Positions 30,732-41,079 are shown, numbered from the stretch's first letter. The stretch: DNA of 52,910 nt from GCA-2728135 sp002728135 (GCA_963997635.1 CAXEND010000016.1:1-52910); one strand, 5' to 3'. Numbers and translations: made by a program. The notes: generated by a model not told the origin, from the sequence alone.

Positions 30732-32798
30732 ATGCCAACCTTAATTATAGATGGCAATGAAATTGATGTACAAGATGGCTCAACAGTACTTCAGGCCTGT
30801 GAAGAAGCAGGCATAGAGATACCGCGATTTTGCTATCATCAGAAACTTTCAATAGCGGGTAATTGCCGCATGTGCCTTGTTGAACTTGAAAAGGCACCCA
30901 AACCAATAGCTTCATGCGCCATGCCTGCTGCAGATGGAATGATAATTAGAACCAATACGCCATCAGTAAAAAAAGCAAGAGAAGGAGTAATGGAGTTTCT
31001 ACTTATCAATCATCCTCTTGACTGTCCAATTTGTGATCAAGGAGGAGAGTGCGACCTTCAGGATCAGGCAATGGCATATGGACGTGATTCTAGTAGATTT
31101 GGAGAAACAAAGAGAGCAGTAAAAGACAAAGATATTGGGCCTCTGGTTGGTACTATTATGACACGCTGTATTCATTGTACAAGGTGTATTCGGTTTGGGG
31201 AAGAAATCGCTGGGGTGGAAGAGATGGGTGCTATCTATAGAGGAGAGCATATGGAAATTGGAACATTTCTCGAAAAATCTGTCAAATCTGAATTATCTGG
31301 GAATCTAATTGACCTATGTCCTGTAGGAGCTTTGACTTCTAAACCGTATGCATTTACGGCTAGACCATGGGAACTAAAAAAGACAGAAACAATAGATGCA
31401 ATGGATGCAGTAGGAAGCAGTATAAGAATTGATACTAGAGGAAGAGAGATAATGAGGGTTCTTCCTCGATTAAATGAGGAAGTAAATGAGGAATGGATTT
31501 CTGACAAAACAAGATTCTCATGTGATGGTCTAAAATATAGCAGATTAGATAGACCGTGGGTTAAGAAGGATGGCCAACTTACAGAAGCAACTTGGGATGA
31601 GTCATTCAATGCAATAAAAAATAAACTATCAACTTTAAAACCTACTCAAATAGCAGCTTTGGTAGGAAATATAGTTGAGTGTGAAAGTATTTTTGCACTT
31701 AAACAACTAATGACAAATCTTGGCAGTCCACACATTGACTGCAGACAAGATTCAACCCCTTTTGATAACGAATATAGAGCCAGCTATATTTTTAACACTG
31801 GGATTGCAGGTATTGACCAGACAGATGCAATACTCTTAGTTGGTACAAACCCTCGTCTAGAAGCACCCATAATAAATGCAAGAATAAGAAAACGATCTCT
31901 TCAAAGTAATTTTTCTATTGGTCTAATTGGAAATGACGTAGATCTCACATATAAATATGATAATCTTGGAAATACTCCTGCCATCCTTGATGAGATTATT
32001 AAAGGTAACAACCCATTTTCTTCAATTTTAAATAAAGCAAAAAAACCAATGCTTATAATTGGACAAGGTGCTTTGTCTAGAGATGATGGCCGAGGAATTC
32101 TTCAAAAATGTAGAATAATAGCTGAAGAAACTGGCATGATACAAGAAAATTGGAAAGGCTTTAATGTTCTTCACACAGCTGCTGGTAGAGTTGGTGCATT
32201 AGATATAGGTTTTCTGCCTGGTACAAATGGTTTCAATACTAATGAAATTCTAGATCAAGCACAAAAAGATTCAATAAAATTAGTTTATCTACTCGGTGCA
32301 GATGAAATAAAAACTAATACATTAGAAAATACTTTTGTTATTTATCAGGGACATCATGGCGATGCAGGTGCAAAGGTTGCCGATGTTATCTTGCCCGGTT
32401 GTGCATACACTGAAAAAGATGGAACTTGGGTTAACACTGAGGGACGAGTTCAAAAAGCAACTGCTGCATCACAACCACCGGGTGATGCAAAAGAAGATTG
32501 GTCTATAATTCGTGCTTTATCTGACTATATAGAAGGTGAATTAAGTTTTGATTCCTTGACTGATATCAGATCTACAATGACAAAGGAAATTAGAGTTTTA
32601 GGTCTTATAGATAAACAAAGCCCTGGTAATTGGGGTACATTTGGCGAAGATTGTACAATTCAAAATAAGTTACCTTTTAAGCTACCTATTGACAACTTTT
32701 ACCTGACTGACCCAATTACTAGAGCTTCTCCAACTATGACAAAGTGCACAGAAACTTTCTATTCTAACCGAATTCGAGAGAATGTAACCGATGGCTGA
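30732..32798 (+). CDS. nuoG: NADH-quinone oxidoreductase subunit G
   Basis: 688 residues. The 75-kDa subunit. It has a ferredoxin-like domain with a 2Fe-2S site (CYHQKLSIAGNCRMCLVE), the His-ligated cluster N5 region (HPLDCPICDQGGECDLQD) and a 4Fe-4S site (CIHCTRCIRFGEE). A molybdopterin-oxidoreductase-like fold without cofactor follows from about residue 220. The length is usual for alphaproteobacteria and mitochondria (about 690-700). Its stop overlaps the nuoH start by eight bases. Confidence 0.97.
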   Translation: MPTLIIDGNEIDVQDGSTVLQACEEAGIEIPRFCYHQKLSIAGNCRMCLVELEKAPKPIASCAMPAADGMIIRTNTPSVKKAREGVMEFLLINHPLDCPICDQGGECDLQDQAMAYGRDSSRFGETKRAVKDKDIGPLVGTIMTRCIHCTRCIRFGEEIAGVEEMGAIYRGEHMEIGTFLEKSVKSELSGNLIDLCPVGALTSKPYAFTARPWELKKTETIDAMDAVGSSIRIDTRGREIMRVLPRLNEEVNEEWISDKTRFSCDGLKYSRLDRPWVKKDGQLTEATWDESFNAIKNKLSTLKPTQIAALVGNIVECESIFALKQLMTNLGSPHIDCRQDSTPFDNEYRASYIFNTGIAGIDQTDAILLVGTNPRLEAPIINARIRKRSLQSNFSIGLIGNDVDLTYKYDNLGNTPAILDEIIKGNNPFSSILNKAKKPMLIIGQGALSRDDGRGILQKCRIIAEETGMIQENWKGFNVLHTAAGRVGALDIGFLPGTNGFNTNEILDQAQKDSIKLVYLLGADEIKTNTLENTFVIYQGHHGDAGAKVADVILPGCAYTEKDGTWVNTEGRVQKATAASQPPGDAKEDWSIIRALSDYIEGELSFDSLTDIRSTMTKEIRVLGLIDKQSPGNWGTFGEDCTIQNKLPFKLPIDNFYLTDPITRASPTMTKCTETFYSNRIRENVTDG

Positions 32799-33804
32799 AA
32801 CAGGCTTTTGGTCAGGCTACGCATTACCCTTCCTATTAATACTTGGGTATATTTTAGCTATTGTAGTGCCGTTACTAATCTCTGTGGCTTTTGTTACCTA
32901 CTTTGAACGAAAAATCTTTGGCCTGATGCAAATCAGAAAAGGACCAAATGTAGTAGGGCCTTTTGGTCTATTACAGCCCTTCGCAGATGGCCTAAAGATG
33001 CTAATGAAAGAAACTATTGTTCCTGCTGGTGCAAACCGCAACTTATTTCTTCTAGCACCGATAATCACCTTTACTCTTGGCATGATAGGTTGGGCCGTTA
33101 TCCCATTTGATGAGCATTTAGTTCTTGCAGATATAAATGTTGGAATATTATATCTATTTGCCATTTCCTCGTTAGGAGTTTATGGAATAATAATAGCTGG
33201 GTGGGCTTCAAATTCAAAGTATGCTTTCTTGGGAGCCCTGAGATCTGCTGCACAAATGGTGTCATATGAAGTTTCCATAGGTTTTGTACTTGTAACTGTT
33301 CTCTTATGTGCCGGCTCTCTTAATTTAAGTGAGATAGTTCTTGCTCAAACAGAACTATGGTATTTTATTCCATTAGCTCCCATGTTTATTATTTTCTTTA
33401 TTTCTGCGCTGGCTGAGACAAATAGAACTCCATTTGATTTACCCGAAGCAGAGGGCGAATTAGTTGCTGGTTACCAAGTAGAATATTCTTCCCTTGCTTT
33501 TACATTATTTATGTTAGGAGAATATGCAAATATTCTATTAATGAGTGGACTCTGTGTAATTTTATTCCTTGGAGGTTGGCTTGCTCCATTTGACATAGAA
33601 CCATTTACTTGGCTTCCAGGTATAGTCTGGTTCTTTCTCAAAACTGCAGTTGTAATGTTTCTTTTCACATGGACACGAGCAACTTTTCCTCGTTACAGGT
33701 ATGATCAATTAATGAGACTAGGATGGAAAGTCTTTCTTCCTATATCTCTTGCATGGGTTGTAATAACAGCTGGTGCTCTACATGTTTTTGGTTGGATGCC
33801 ATGA
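32791..33804 (+). CDS. nuoH: NADH-quinone oxidoreductase subunit H
   Basis: 337 residues with eight or nine transmembrane helices. The ND1 homologue, which connects the quinone pocket to the membrane arm. ERKIFGLMQIRKGPNVVGPFGLLQPFADGLKM is the first family signature and ALAETNRTPFDLPEAEGELVAGYQVEY is the second, with the conserved acidic loop. It overlaps nuoG and is followed by nuoI after 31 bp. Confidence 0.97.
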   Translation: MAETGFWSGYALPFLLILGYILAIVVPLLISVAFVTYFERKIFGLMQIRKGPNVVGPFGLLQPFADGLKMLMKETIVPAGANRNLFLLAPIITFTLGMIGWAVIPFDEHLVLADINVGILYLFAISSLGVYGIIIAGWASNSKYAFLGALRSAAQMVSYEVSIGFVLVTVLLCAGSLNLSEIVLAQTELWYFIPLAPMFIIFFISALAETNRTPFDLPEAEGELVAGYQVEYSSLAFTLFMLGEYANILLMSGLCVILFLGGWLAPFDIEPFTWLPGIVWFFLKTAVVMFLFTWTRATFPRYRYDQLMRLGWKVFLPISLAWVVITAGALHVFGWMP

Positions 33805-33835
33805 TACTTATATATAAATGGGGGATAATTAGATA

Positions 33836-34324
33836 ATGAGTCTGGTTACTAATAGTGTAAGGTCTTGGTTCCTAACAGAACTTGCCTCAGGAATGTCTAT
33901 AATTTTCAAGCATATGTTTCATAATAAAGCTACCCTTAATTATCCATATGAGAAGGGAGCAATAAGTTCGCGGTTTAGAGGTGAACATGCATTAAGAAGA
34001 TATGCTAATGGAGAGGAAAGATGCATTGCATGTAAATTATGTGAAGCGGTGTGCCCTGCACTTGCAATAACAATAGAAGCCGAGCCACGTGACGATGGTA
34101 GCAGGCGAACAACAAGATATGACATAGATATGCTTAAGTGCATATATTGTGGGTTTTGCCAAGAGGCATGCCCTGTAGATGCAATAGTGGAAGGACCAAA
34201 CTTTGAATTTGCTGCAGAAACACGTGAAGAACTTTATTATAATAAGGAAAAACTCTTGGCAAATGGCGATCGCTGGGAAAAAGAAATAGCTGAGAACTTA
34301 TCTCGAGAAGCTGCCTATAGATAA
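33836..34324 (+). CDS. nuoI: NADH-quinone oxidoreductase subunit I
   Basis: 162 residues, the standard alphaproteobacterial length. The TYKY subunit with two 4Fe-4S clusters (N6a, N6b). Both ferredoxin motifs are complete: CIACKLCEAVCPA and CIYCGFCQEACPV. The N-terminal amphipathic helix (about residues 1-30) anchors it to the membrane. GGGGGA lies about ten bases before the ATG. A short hairpin follows the gene. Confidence 0.97.
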   Translation: MSLVTNSVRSWFLTELASGMSIIFKHMFHNKATLNYPYEKGAISSRFRGEHALRRYANGEERCIACKLCEAVCPALAITIEAEPRDDGSRRTTRYDIDMLKCIYCGFCQEACPVDAIVEGPNFEFAAETREELYYNKEKLLANGDRWEKEIAENLSREAAYR

Positions 34325-34346
34325 GTATTTTAAATAACTAAATACT
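34324..34346 (+). repeat. Hairpin between nuoI and nuoJ
   Basis: AGTATTT (34324-34330) pairs with AAATACT (34340-34346), 7 bp, starting at the last base of the nuoI stop codon. This 74-bp gap is the longest within the nuo cluster. No T run follows, so an RNA-processing or stability element is as likely as a partial terminator. Confidence 0.35.
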
Positions 34347-34398
34347 CATCAAGTCTAAAGATGAATTGTAAACATGTATATGAAATGAATGTGATTAA

Positions 34399-35028
34399 AT
34401 GATTGTAGAACAGATAACTTTTTATATCTTTGCGGTTATAACTGTAATATCTGGGGTTCTAGTAATTGGCTCCCGTAATCCTGTTCATTCTGTGCTCTTC
34501 CTTATACTTGCTTTTTTTAATTCCGCGGGATTATTTGTACTGATGGGTGCAGAATTTATTGCGATGATTCTTATCATAGTATATGTCGGAGCAGTAGCTG
34601 TTTTGTTCCTTTTTGTCGTAATGATGCTTCATATTGATTTTTCAAAACTAAGAGCGGGATTTACTAGATATTTACCAATAGGCTGCGTAGTAGGTATCAT
34701 TTTGCTAGTAGAATTAATTCTGGTGTTAACAACCGGTACAGTAGATTTTAATATTCCAAAAAATGTCATTTCCCAAATCCCCAATCCAGAAGCAATTTCT
34801 AATACTGAGGCGTTAGGGAATCTACTCTATACTCAATACGCCTATTTATTTCAAATAGCTGGCTTCATTCTCTTAATTGCAATGGTAGGAGCAATTGTTT
34901 TAACGCATAAAAAACGAAATGAAGTTAAAAAACAAAAAATATCAGATCAGGTTAACCGGGATCCTAATACTGCAGTAACATTACATAAAATTGAGACTAA
35001 GGAGGGAGGCACATGGAAATCGGATTAA
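34399..35028 (+). CDS. nuoJ: NADH-quinone oxidoreductase subunit J
   Basis: 209 residues with five transmembrane helices. The ND6 homologue of the membrane arm. VIGSRNPVHSVLFLILAFFNSAGLFVL and the pi-bulge-bearing helix GAEFIAMILIIVYVGAVAVLFLFVVMML are the family motifs. The C-terminal 35 residues are hydrophilic and Lys-rich. Its end overlaps the nuoK start by 16 bases. Confidence 0.96.
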   Translation: MIVEQITFYIFAVITVISGVLVIGSRNPVHSVLFLILAFFNSAGLFVLMGAEFIAMILIIVYVGAVAVLFLFVVMMLHIDFSKLRAGFTRYLPIGCVVGIILLVELILVLTTGTVDFNIPKNVISQIPNPEAISNTEALGNLLYTQYAYLFQIAGFILLIAMVGAIVLTHKKRNEVKKQKISDQVNRDPNTAVTLHKIETKEGGTWKSD

Positions 35029-35321
35029 CGCACTATCTAACAGTAGCTGCCATCCTTTTTACACTGGGTGTTTTTGGTATTTTTTTAAACAGAAAAAACG
35101 TCATTACAATCCTCATGTCAATAGAACTAATGTTGTTAGCCGTGAATATTAATCTAGTTGCTTTCTCCACATACTTAGGAGATATGGTTGGCCAGGTTTT
35201 TGCTATGTTAGTGTTAACTGTAGCAGCAGCCGAGGCCGCAATCGGACTAGCAATTCTAGTTGTATATTTTAGAAATCGTGGAACCATTGACGTTGAAGAT
35301 GTCAATGTAATGAAGGGTTAA
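35013..35321 (+). CDS. nuoK: NADH-quinone oxidoreductase subunit K
   Basis: 102 residues with three transmembrane helices. The ND4L homologue. The two membrane glutamates needed for proton pumping are in ITILMSIELMLLAVNINLVAF and VLTVAAAEAAIGLAILV. GGAGG lies seven bases before the ATG, within nuoJ. It ends 7 bp before the GTG of nuoL. Confidence 0.97.
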   Translation: MEIGLTHYLTVAAILFTLGVFGIFLNRKNVITILMSIELMLLAVNINLVAFSTYLGDMVGQVFAMLVLTVAAAEAAIGLAILVVYFRNRGTIDVEDVNVMKG

Positions 35322-35328
35322 AAATACT

Positions 35329-37257
35329 GTGGCGTTATACGTTTTACCTATTTTTTTACCATTAATTGGTTCGCTCATATCAGGCGTTTTATGTAGAAAA
35401 TTAAGTGATCGACAAGCTCAAGTTATCACGTGCCTGCTGATGGGTACTTCTGCTGCATTGTCTATAGTAATATTTCACAACGTTATTTTAGATGGAAATA
35501 TTCAACAAATTAAATTATTTGATTGGATTTCTTCTGGTTCTTTTTACGTAGATTGGTCAATTAGAATTGATGAACTAACAGCTGTAATGATGTTTGTAGT
35601 AACATCAGTTTCTTTTTTGGTTCATATTTATTCAATTGGGTATATGTCTCATGATGCACATATCCCAAGATTTTTTAGTTACTTATCACTATTTACATTT
35701 TTTATGTTAGCTCTGGTTACCTCAGATAACTTCCTCCAACTGTTTTTTGGATGGGAAGGTGTGGGTTTAGCTTCATATTTGTTAATTGGCTTTTGGTTTA
35801 AAAAACCAACTGCGAATGCTGCAGCTATTAAAGCTTTTGTTGTAAATCGTGTCGGTGATTTTGGTTTTGCTCTTGGAATATTAGCAATATTTCTTACTTT
35901 TGACTCAGTTTCTTACGATATAGTATTTAATGCCGCACCAGATATCTCTGGAACAAATTTTGTATTTCTCGGTCATAGCTTCGATGTTTTAACTGTTATC
36001 TGCATACTTTTATTTGTCGGGGCAATGGGCAAATCTGCTCAATTCTTACTACATACATGGTTACCTGATGCCATGGAGGGACCAACTCCAGTATCAGCCC
36101 TAATACATGCAGCGACAATGGTAACTGCTGGTGTTTTTATGGTTGCTAGATGCTCACCAATCTTTGAATTTGCCCCAATAGCATTATCAGTAGTAACTTT
36201 CTTCGGTGCTACAACTGCAATTTTTGCAGCTACTGTAGCACTTACTCAAAATGATATTAAGCGTGTAATAGCTTATTCGACCTGCAGTCAGTTAGGTTAT
36301 ATGTTTTTTGCTTGTGGGGTATCCGCTTATTCTGCCGGAATTTTTCATCTAACTACTCATGCATTCTTTAAGGCTCTTTTATTTCTTGGTTCTGGGGCAG
36401 TAATACATGCAATGTCAGACGAGCAAGACATGAGAAAGATGGGCGGAATATGGAAAATGATTCCGCTAACTTATGTTATGATGTGGATCGGTAGTTTAGC
36501 ATTAGCAGGGGTTCCTTTTTTCTCTGGTTTTTTCTCTAAAGATATCATTCTTGAGAGTGCCTTTGCAGCTGAAACAGGTTTGGGACAATATGCATTCTGG
36601 CTGGGTATACTTGCAGCAGCATTAACTGCACTTTATTCTTGGCGTCTTATAATTCTTACTTTTCATGGGAAACCAAGAGCAGATGAAAAAGTGATGGCTC
36701 ATGTCCACGAGTCACCTAAAACAATGACTATACCTCTAGTATTATTAGCACTTGGAGCCATACTCTCAGGGTATTTCTTGTTACCTATGGTGAGTGAATA
36801 TCACGATTTTTGGGGCACATCTATTCTTGTTTTACCTGAGCATAGTGCACTTCATGATGCTCATCATGTTGCATTTTGGGTTAAAGCTTTGCCTACCATT
36901 GCAGCAGTTATTGGTATAGGTTTAGCTTATTACCTTTATATGTTTAGGCCAGACCTTCCTCCAAAAATTGCCAAAACATTTAGACCTCTTTATTTGTTCT
37001 CATACAATAAATGGTATTTTGATGAACTCTATAACTATTGCTTCATCAAACCTGCAAAGTATCTAGGTTATGGACTCTGGAAACAAGGAGATAAAGCACT
37101 GATAGATGGTATAGGCCCTGACGGTATGGCAAATGCAGCTGTTCACATAGCCAAACGTGCTATCAAGTTGCAATCAGGGTATGTATATCATTATGCGTTT
37201 GCAATGTTAGTGGGCCTAGCTGCAGTCATCACTTGGTTCCTATTTTCAAGAAGTTGA
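35329..37257 (+). CDS. nuoL: NADH-quinone oxidoreductase subunit L
   Basis: 642 residues, starting at GTG. The ND5 homologue, an antiporter-like proton channel with about 16 helices and the long lateral C-terminal helix. Conserved elements are FFGWEGVGLASYLLIGFWF with its glutamate, the lysine-bearing AMGKSAQFLLHTWLPDAMEGPTPVSALIHAATMV, and the NDIKRVIAYSTCSQLGYM segment. Length is usual (about 610-700). Confidence 0.96.
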   Translation: MALYVLPIFLPLIGSLISGVLCRKLSDRQAQVITCLLMGTSAALSIVIFHNVILDGNIQQIKLFDWISSGSFYVDWSIRIDELTAVMMFVVTSVSFLVHIYSIGYMSHDAHIPRFFSYLSLFTFFMLALVTSDNFLQLFFGWEGVGLASYLLIGFWFKKPTANAAAIKAFVVNRVGDFGFALGILAIFLTFDSVSYDIVFNAAPDISGTNFVFLGHSFDVLTVICILLFVGAMGKSAQFLLHTWLPDAMEGPTPVSALIHAATMVTAGVFMVARCSPIFEFAPIALSVVTFFGATTAIFAATVALTQNDIKRVIAYSTCSQLGYMFFACGVSAYSAGIFHLTTHAFFKALLFLGSGAVIHAMSDEQDMRKMGGIWKMIPLTYVMMWIGSLALAGVPFFSGFFSKDIILESAFAAETGLGQYAFWLGILAAALTALYSWRLIILTFHGKPRADEKVMAHVHESPKTMTIPLVLLALGAILSGYFLLPMVSEYHDFWGTSILVLPEHSALHDAHHVAFWVKALPTIAAVIGIGLAYYLYMFRPDLPPKIAKTFRPLYLFSYNKWYFDELYNYCFIKPAKYLGYGLWKQGDKALIDGIGPDGMANAAVHIAKRAIKLQSGYVYHYAFAMLVGLAAVITWFLFSRS

Positions 37258-37267
37258 GTGAAAAATA

Positions 37268-38815
37268 ATGAGCGATTGGCCAATACTTTCTACAATCACA
37301 TTCCTCCCCTTGATAGGAGCTGCATTTATATTATTTATTCGTGGGGATAAGGAAACAGTTGCCCGTAATGCACGTCATCTAGCTCTATGGACTTCTGTTG
37401 TTACTTTTGGTCTTTCCTTACTTCTTATCGCTTACTTTGATATATCGACTGCAGACTTCCAATACGTTGAGTCAGTCCCTTGGTTAAGTGATTATAATAT
37501 TGGATATCATTTAGGTATAGATGGTATATCTATATTTTTTCTCCTACTTACAACTTTTTTAATTCCAATTTGTATTTTAGCCTCCTGGGATGCCATCAAA
37601 GACAGAGTTAGAGAGTTTATGGTTGCGTTCCTTGTAATGGAAACACTAGTTGTAGGTGTCTTCTCCTCACTTGATTTTTTGATGTTTTATATTTTTTTCG
37701 AGGGACTACTGATACCCATGTATCTAATTATTGGTATTTGGGGAGGTTCTAGAAGAGTATATTCTGCTTTAAAGTTTTTCCTATACACATTAGTGGGATC
37801 TGTTCTTTTTCTCATAGCCATACTCTGGATTTATCTAGAAGTAGGAACAACAGACATACCAACAATAATGCAATATAATTTCTCGCCAGAAGTCCAGATA
37901 TGGTTATGGCTAGCAATGTTTGCGTCATTCGCTGTCAAAGTACCAATGTGGCCTTTCCACACTTGGCTTCCCGATGCCCATGTTGAAGCACCTACTGCCG
38001 GCTCAGTGATTTTAGCTGGTGTACTTCTAAAAATGGGAGGTTACGGCTTTTTAAGATTCTCATTACCAATGCTTCCAGAAGCAAGTGAATTTTTTACCCC
38101 CTTGATATTTACTCTCTCAGCAATAGGGATTATTTACACTTCACTCGTAGCATTAATGCAAAAAGATATGAAAAAGCTCATAGCTTATTCTTCAGTTGCT
38201 CACATGGGAATAGTAACCATTGGCCTCTTCACCTTTAATCAACAAGGTATTGAAGGTGGAATTTTCCAGATGTTAAGTCACGGTATTGTTTCAGCTGCAT
38301 TATTTCTCTGTGTAGGAGTGGTCTATGACCGAGTACATACCAGGGAAATATCTGCCTATGGTGGGGTTGTGGGGAGAATGCCAGTGTATGCAGTTACTTT
38401 TTTGGTATTCACTTTAGCATCTATAGGATTACCAGGAACTAGCGGCTTTATAGGTGAGATGTTGGTTTTTGTTGGAATTTTTAAAGTAAATACGTGGATT
38501 GCCTTACTGGCACTTACTGGAATTATTTTAGGTGCTGCATACATGCTTTGGTTATATAGAAGAATTATATTTGGTGAACTAACAAAAGAAAATCTTAAAT
38601 CTATGAGAGATATGAACTGGAGAGAAATTAGTATATTCGTTCCTCTCATTGCCCTTGCTCTTTTAATGGGTATTTATCCAAGCCCATTTTTGTCTGTTCT
38701 GCATACTTCAGTTGAAAATCTTTTAATTCAAATTAATCCAGACACTACAACAGAGGTATTAAGTTCTATTGATATCCACTCTATTTTTAACCCAGCTACA
38801 AATATTGATAAATGA
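37268..38815 (+). CDS. nuoM: NADH-quinone oxidoreductase subunit M
   Basis: 515 residues with 14 transmembrane helices. The ND4 homologue, a second antiporter-like channel. FFEGLLIPMYLIIGIWGG carries the conserved glutamate and AVKVPMWPFHTWLPDAHVEAPTAGSVILAGVLLKMGGYG the lysine and histidine region, followed by KDMKKLIAYSSVAHMGIV. It ends 5 bp before the chosen nuoN start. Confidence 0.97.
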   Translation: MSDWPILSTITFLPLIGAAFILFIRGDKETVARNARHLALWTSVVTFGLSLLLIAYFDISTADFQYVESVPWLSDYNIGYHLGIDGISIFFLLLTTFLIPICILASWDAIKDRVREFMVAFLVMETLVVGVFSSLDFLMFYIFFEGLLIPMYLIIGIWGGSRRVYSALKFFLYTLVGSVLFLIAILWIYLEVGTTDIPTIMQYNFSPEVQIWLWLAMFASFAVKVPMWPFHTWLPDAHVEAPTAGSVILAGVLLKMGGYGFLRFSLPMLPEASEFFTPLIFTLSAIGIIYTSLVALMQKDMKKLIAYSSVAHMGIVTIGLFTFNQQGIEGGIFQMLSHGIVSAALFLCVGVVYDRVHTREISAYGGVVGRMPVYAVTFLVFTLASIGLPGTSGFIGEMLVFVGIFKVNTWIALLALTGIILGAAYMLWLYRRIIFGELTKENLKSMRDMNWREISIFVPLIALALLMGIYPSPFLSVLHTSVENLLIQINPDTTTEVLSSIDIHSIFNPATNIDK

Positions 38816-38819
38816 AGCC

Positions 38820-40265
38820 ATGACAGAATTTTCAGCACCAGATTATTTACCTGCATTACCGGAAATATTTCTTGGCGGTATTTCACTTATATTGCTGACA
38901 ATTGGAGTTTTTGTTGGAAATAGAATTACAACATTACTTACTTGGGTTACTTCATTAGTACTTATTGCTGCAGTAGTTATAATTCTCTCTCTAAATATAA
39001 ATGATCAGATAACCTTTGGCGGTTTATATATTGCAGACACTTTTGGAACTTTTATGAAATGTTTAGTTTTAATAGGTGGAGCAATAACACTCATAATGGG
39101 TATGAGCTATGTCAAAAATGAAGGGATGAAACGTTTTGAATTTCCAATTCTAATTCTCTTTGCAACAACAGGCATGCTGTTAATGATTTCAGCGAACGAC
39201 TTAATATCTTTATATGTAGGATTAGAGATGCAAAGTCTAGCACTTTATATTGTTGCTGCATTTAAAAGAGAAAGTATCAGATCTACAGAGTCTGGATTGA
39301 AGTATTTTGTTTTAGGAGCTTTATCATCTGGATTACTGCTTTATGGCGCTACATTAGTATATGGTTTTGCTGGAGGAACAAGCTATGAGGCAATTGGTAA
39401 TATTATAGAATCTGGAGATTTATCATTAGGGTTATTAATAGGATTGGTGTTTATTGCATCTGCATTAGCATTCAAAGTTTCTGCAGTTCCATTTCATATG
39501 TGGACACCTGACGTATATGAAGGTGCTCCAACCCCAGTAACAGCCTTCTTTGCTGCTGCTCCAAAAATTGCAGCAATGGCGGTATTAATTCGTGTATTAA
39601 TAGGTCCATTTTATGATGCGTTTGATCAATGGCAGCAGATTATAATCTTTATTTCTATTGCTTCTATGGTATTAGGTGCTTTTGCAGCGATAATGCAAGC
39701 TAATATTAAACGTCTTTTAGCATATAGTTCTATTGGACATGTAGGATATGCTCTAGTCGGTTTAGCGTCAGGGAATGAAGAGGGCATACGTGGTGTAATT
39801 ATATATTTATCAATATATATGGTTATGACACTAGGAGCATTTGGTTGTGTCCTTGTTATGCGTAAACGGGGCCAAATGATTGAGAATATTAATGACCTTG
39901 CTGGGCTTTCAAGAAGCAACCCACCTTTAGCATTGGTTTTCTCTATATTTTTGTTCTCTATGGCAGGTATTCCACCATTAGCAGGTTTTTTTGGAAAATT
40001 TTATGTATTTATGTCAGCAGTTAATGCTGACTTAATTGGATTAGCAGTTATTGGCGTTCTAACTAGTGTTATTGGAGCTTTTTACTATATACGCATAGTC
40101 AAAATTATCTATTTTGATAAACCTAAAGACTCTTTTGATAAGCCAATTAATATAGAGATAACTGCAACACTTACTTTAACAGGTATTATAACAGCCTTCT
40201 TTTTTGCATATCCTTCCCCGATTATTTCAGGTGCAGCGATAGCTGCCCGATCACTTCTACCTTAG
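38820..40265 (+). CDS. nuoN: NADH-quinone oxidoreductase subunit N
   Basis: 481 residues from the ATG at 38820 (MTEFSAPDYLPALPEIF), just after the nuoM stop; an in-frame TTG at 38769 would add 17 residues inside nuoM and is less likely. The ND2 homologue, the third antiporter-like channel. Visible are YVGLEMQSLALYIVAAF, KVSAVPFHMWTPDVYEGAPTPVTAFFAAAPK and QANIKRLLAYSSIGHVGYAL. Last gene of the nuo cluster; birA follows by 16 bp. Confidence 0.97.
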   Translation: MTEFSAPDYLPALPEIFLGGISLILLTIGVFVGNRITTLLTWVTSLVLIAAVVIILSLNINDQITFGGLYIADTFGTFMKCLVLIGGAITLIMGMSYVKNEGMKRFEFPILILFATTGMLLMISANDLISLYVGLEMQSLALYIVAAFKRESIRSTESGLKYFVLGALSSGLLLYGATLVYGFAGGTSYEAIGNIIESGDLSLGLLIGLVFIASALAFKVSAVPFHMWTPDVYEGAPTPVTAFFAAAPKIAAMAVLIRVLIGPFYDAFDQWQQIIIFISIASMVLGAFAAIMQANIKRLLAYSSIGHVGYALVGLASGNEEGIRGVIIYLSIYMVMTLGAFGCVLVMRKRGQMIENINDLAGLSRSNPPLALVFSIFLFSMAGIPPLAGFFGKFYVFMSAVNADLIGLAVIGVLTSVIGAFYYIRIVKIIYFDKPKDSFDKPINIEITATLTLTGIITAFFFAYPSPIISGAAIAARSLLP

Positions 40266-40281
40266 TCAGGAAGAGGCAGTA

Positions 40282-41079
40282 ATGCCGAAACCTATAATAC
40301 CTTCAAATTTTTCTATTAAATATTTTAATTCTGTAACCAGTACAAATAACACTGCTTGTCTAGAAGCTGATCAAGGAGCAGCAGCTGGAACTGTTATTCT
40401 TGCGAAATCACAAACTTGTGGAAGAGGAAGGTATGGTAGAAATTGGGAATCTCCTGCAGGTAATTTATATGCATCAATTTTATTGAGGCCAGATTGCCCG
40501 GTAATTGTTGCTGCACAAACATCATTAGTTACCTCTATTGCTGTTTGGGAAACTGTATCAACTTTTCTTCCTAAAAATTGTGAAGTTCTATGTAAATGGC
40601 CAAACGACATACTTGTTAATCAAAAAAAAATATCCGGAATATTATTAGAATCACAAATTCTTAAAAATGATACATCTAATCCAATTATCGAATGGTTGAT
40701 CATTGGCATTGGAATTAATATTTCAACTTACCCCAGAATTAAATCTAATTACAAAGCTACTTCTTTATCAAAAGAATGTGGATTTCAATTAAACGTAGAT
40801 AAAGTTTTAAGTTTATTATTATTAAATATGGAAAAAATGTTAAATCTTTGGGCAAATAAAGGGATGAGTCCAATTATAAAATTATGGATTTCAAAAACAT
40901 GCCCATTTGGACAGGCACTAATAGTAGAATCACCCAATGGAACAATTTCTGGTAAATTTAATGGCTTAAATAAGCAAGGGGAATTAAAAATTATAACACA
41001 TAATAATCTTGAAAAAATAATATCTGCAGGTGATGTTCACTTTTCAAGCTCAAGGAAAGATAATGCTTCTAGCAATTGA
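40282..41079 (+). CDS. birA: Biotin--[acetyl-CoA-carboxylase] ligase, class I
   Basis: 265 residues. It activates biotin as biotinyl-AMP and attaches it to the carboxyl carrier protein. GRGRYGRNWESPAGNLYASILL is the biotin/AMP-binding loop and KWPNDILVNQKKISGILLE contains the catalytic lysine and dimer motif. There is no N-terminal winged helix, so this is the non-repressor class. A C-terminal SH3-like cap (GKFNGLNKQGELKI) is present. Placement after nuoN is a conserved alphaproteobacterial order. It overlaps coaX by 17 bases. Confidence 0.95.
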   Translation: MPKPIIPSNFSIKYFNSVTSTNNTACLEADQGAAAGTVILAKSQTCGRGRYGRNWESPAGNLYASILLRPDCPVIVAAQTSLVTSIAVWETVSTFLPKNCEVLCKWPNDILVNQKKISGILLESQILKNDTSNPIIEWLIIGIGINISTYPRIKSNYKATSLSKECGFQLNVDKVLSLLLLNMEKMLNLWANKGMSPIIKLWISKTCPFGQALIVESPNGTISGKFNGLNKQGELKIITHNNLEKIISAGDVHFSSSRKDNASSN

